Shown: one piece after another, positions 63,499 through 64,000 of the stretch
Numbering within the stretch: the stretch's first letter is position 1
Layout: each line of letters opens with the position of its first letter
Source of the DNA: Sphingobium sp. EP60837
GTDB taxonomy: Bacteria; Pseudomonadota; Alphaproteobacteria; Sphingomonadales; Sphingomonadaceae
Direction of reading: 5' to 3'
Assembly: GCF_001658005.1 (NCBI RefSeq)
Contig: NZ_CP015986.1
Span: forward strand, 682,001-746,000
Length of the DNA: 64,000 bases
The notes under the pieces: model-generated
Told to the model about the DNA's origin: nothing
What the model saw: the letters and a program-made list of their open reading frames with translations, nothing else
The model's database searches: none
Position numbers and translations under genes: made by a program

Positions 63499-64000
63499 TC
63501 AGGCGCCAGTGGCGGCGCGGTCCGCCATTTTGGCGGTGGGACCCGACTTGTCGCCAGGCAGGCGCACCGGGACGCCGTCAGTCAGCTTCACGACGCCGTC
63601 GGTCACGACCTTTGACCCAGGTTGCACGCCACCCAGGATTTCGACCAAACCATTTTGCCGGATGCCGGTTTCCACCTTCACCCGCTTGGCCTTGCGGTCC
63701 TGGACCAGGAACAGAAAGCGCTCCTCCCCGTCCCCGATCAGCGCCAGTTCCGGCGCGGCGAGAGATTGGCGCTGGCGGGCGATGACGCTGACGGTCAGCA
63801 GCATGCCCGGTTTCAAGGCGCGATCGGGATTGGGCAAAATCGCCCGCACCTTGACCGCGCGTGTGGCCGGGTCGATCACCGGGTCAATGGTGGCGATGGT
63901 GCCGGTGAATGGCCGGTCGGGATAAGCGGACGACACGGCCTTGATCGACTGCCCTTGGCGGATCATCGACAGCCGGGTTTCGGGCACCGTAAAATCCAGC
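63499..64000 (-). CDS. RND efflux membrane-fusion (adaptor) protein, N-terminus beyond right edge
   Basis: The C-terminal 166 or so residues of a periplasmic adaptor. The frame is open to the window edge. The beta-barrel and membrane-proximal segments are visible: TGTIATIDPVIDPATRAVKV, then RALKPGMLLTVSVI and the C-terminal GVQPGSKVVTDGVVKLTDG. It ends 12 bases before the RND pump gene, so the two are one operon. The lipoyl and helical hairpin parts are outside. Confidence 0.9.
   Translation of the reverse strand, partial: LDFTVPETRLSMIRQGQSIKAVSSAYPDRPFTGTIATIDPVIDPATRAVKVRAILPNPDRALKPGMLLTVSVIARQRQSLAAPELALIGDGEERFLFLVQDRKAKRVKVETGIRQNGLVEILGGVQPGSKVVTDGVVKLTDGVPVRLPGDKSGPTAKMADRAATGA

Overview
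The window reads as chromosome of a sphingomonad (Sphingomonadaceae, Alphaproteobacteria; Sphingobium or a close relative is my best guess). The basis is high G+C with strong GC3 bias, bamA-ompH-fabZ downstream of rseP-dxr-cdsA-uppS-frr-pyrH-tsf-rpsB, a mdh-sucD-sucA-odhB-lpdA operon without sucC, an FdxA/CarD pair, and short palindromic intergenic repeats of a type common in sphingomonads. There is no rRNA, tRNA, transposase, prophage or CRISPR array. This placement is inference from gene content; no database was searched.

Layout. 1-5 kb: accA (cut by the left edge), xerD, a conserved periplasmic protein and a small membrane protein on the minus strand, divergent from aroK-aroB. 5-17 kb: rpmE, then a long minus-strand envelope and translation block: rpsB, tsf, pyrH, frr, uppS, cdsA, dxr, rseP, bamA, ompH, fabZ. 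Many of these genes overlap by 1-4 bases. 17-30 kb: a small membrane gene behind a LexA-type operator, psd-pssA (minus), icd, a GNAT-nitrilase fusion, an FAD monooxygenase, a KTSC protein, glmS, a metallophosphoesterase with glmU, gph and a GGDEF protein. 29.7-40 kb: a central-carbon block on the minus strand (sdhB, thioesterase, zapE, then mdh, sucD, sucA, odhB, lpdA), with hairpins in most intergenic gaps.

40-51 kb is the accessory part. Two GT4 glycosyltransferases, a CDP-alcohol phosphotransferase with a degenerate nucleotidyltransferase-like N-domain, a HIT hydrolase, a phosphocholine-cytidylyltransferase-like enzyme and a Wzx-type flippase form one set. A second nucleotidyltransferase lies at 50 kb. 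I infer that they build and export a surface glycan or glycolipid decorated with a phospho-alcohol. This set is lower in G+C at its left end, lies directly upstream of an sdhB that lacks sdhCDA, and is followed by about 4 kb of small orphan genes (an NTF2-fold immunity-like protein, a TonB C-domain protein, small membrane proteins) set among degenerate repeats.

51-64 kb returns to ordinary chromosome: an M23 peptidase divergent from a SUV3-like helicase, an S4 protein, fdxA and carD; then, on the minus strand, a small membrane protein, a half-length asparaginase, proC, ybjN, ubiK, tspO and an RND efflux pump with its adaptor (cut by the right edge).

The observations most worth following are the CDP-alcohol glycan cluster (40-51 kb), the LexA-box membrane protein at 16.8 kb, the orphan terminator and possible sRNA upstream of mdh, and the intercistronic hairpins of the TCA operon.
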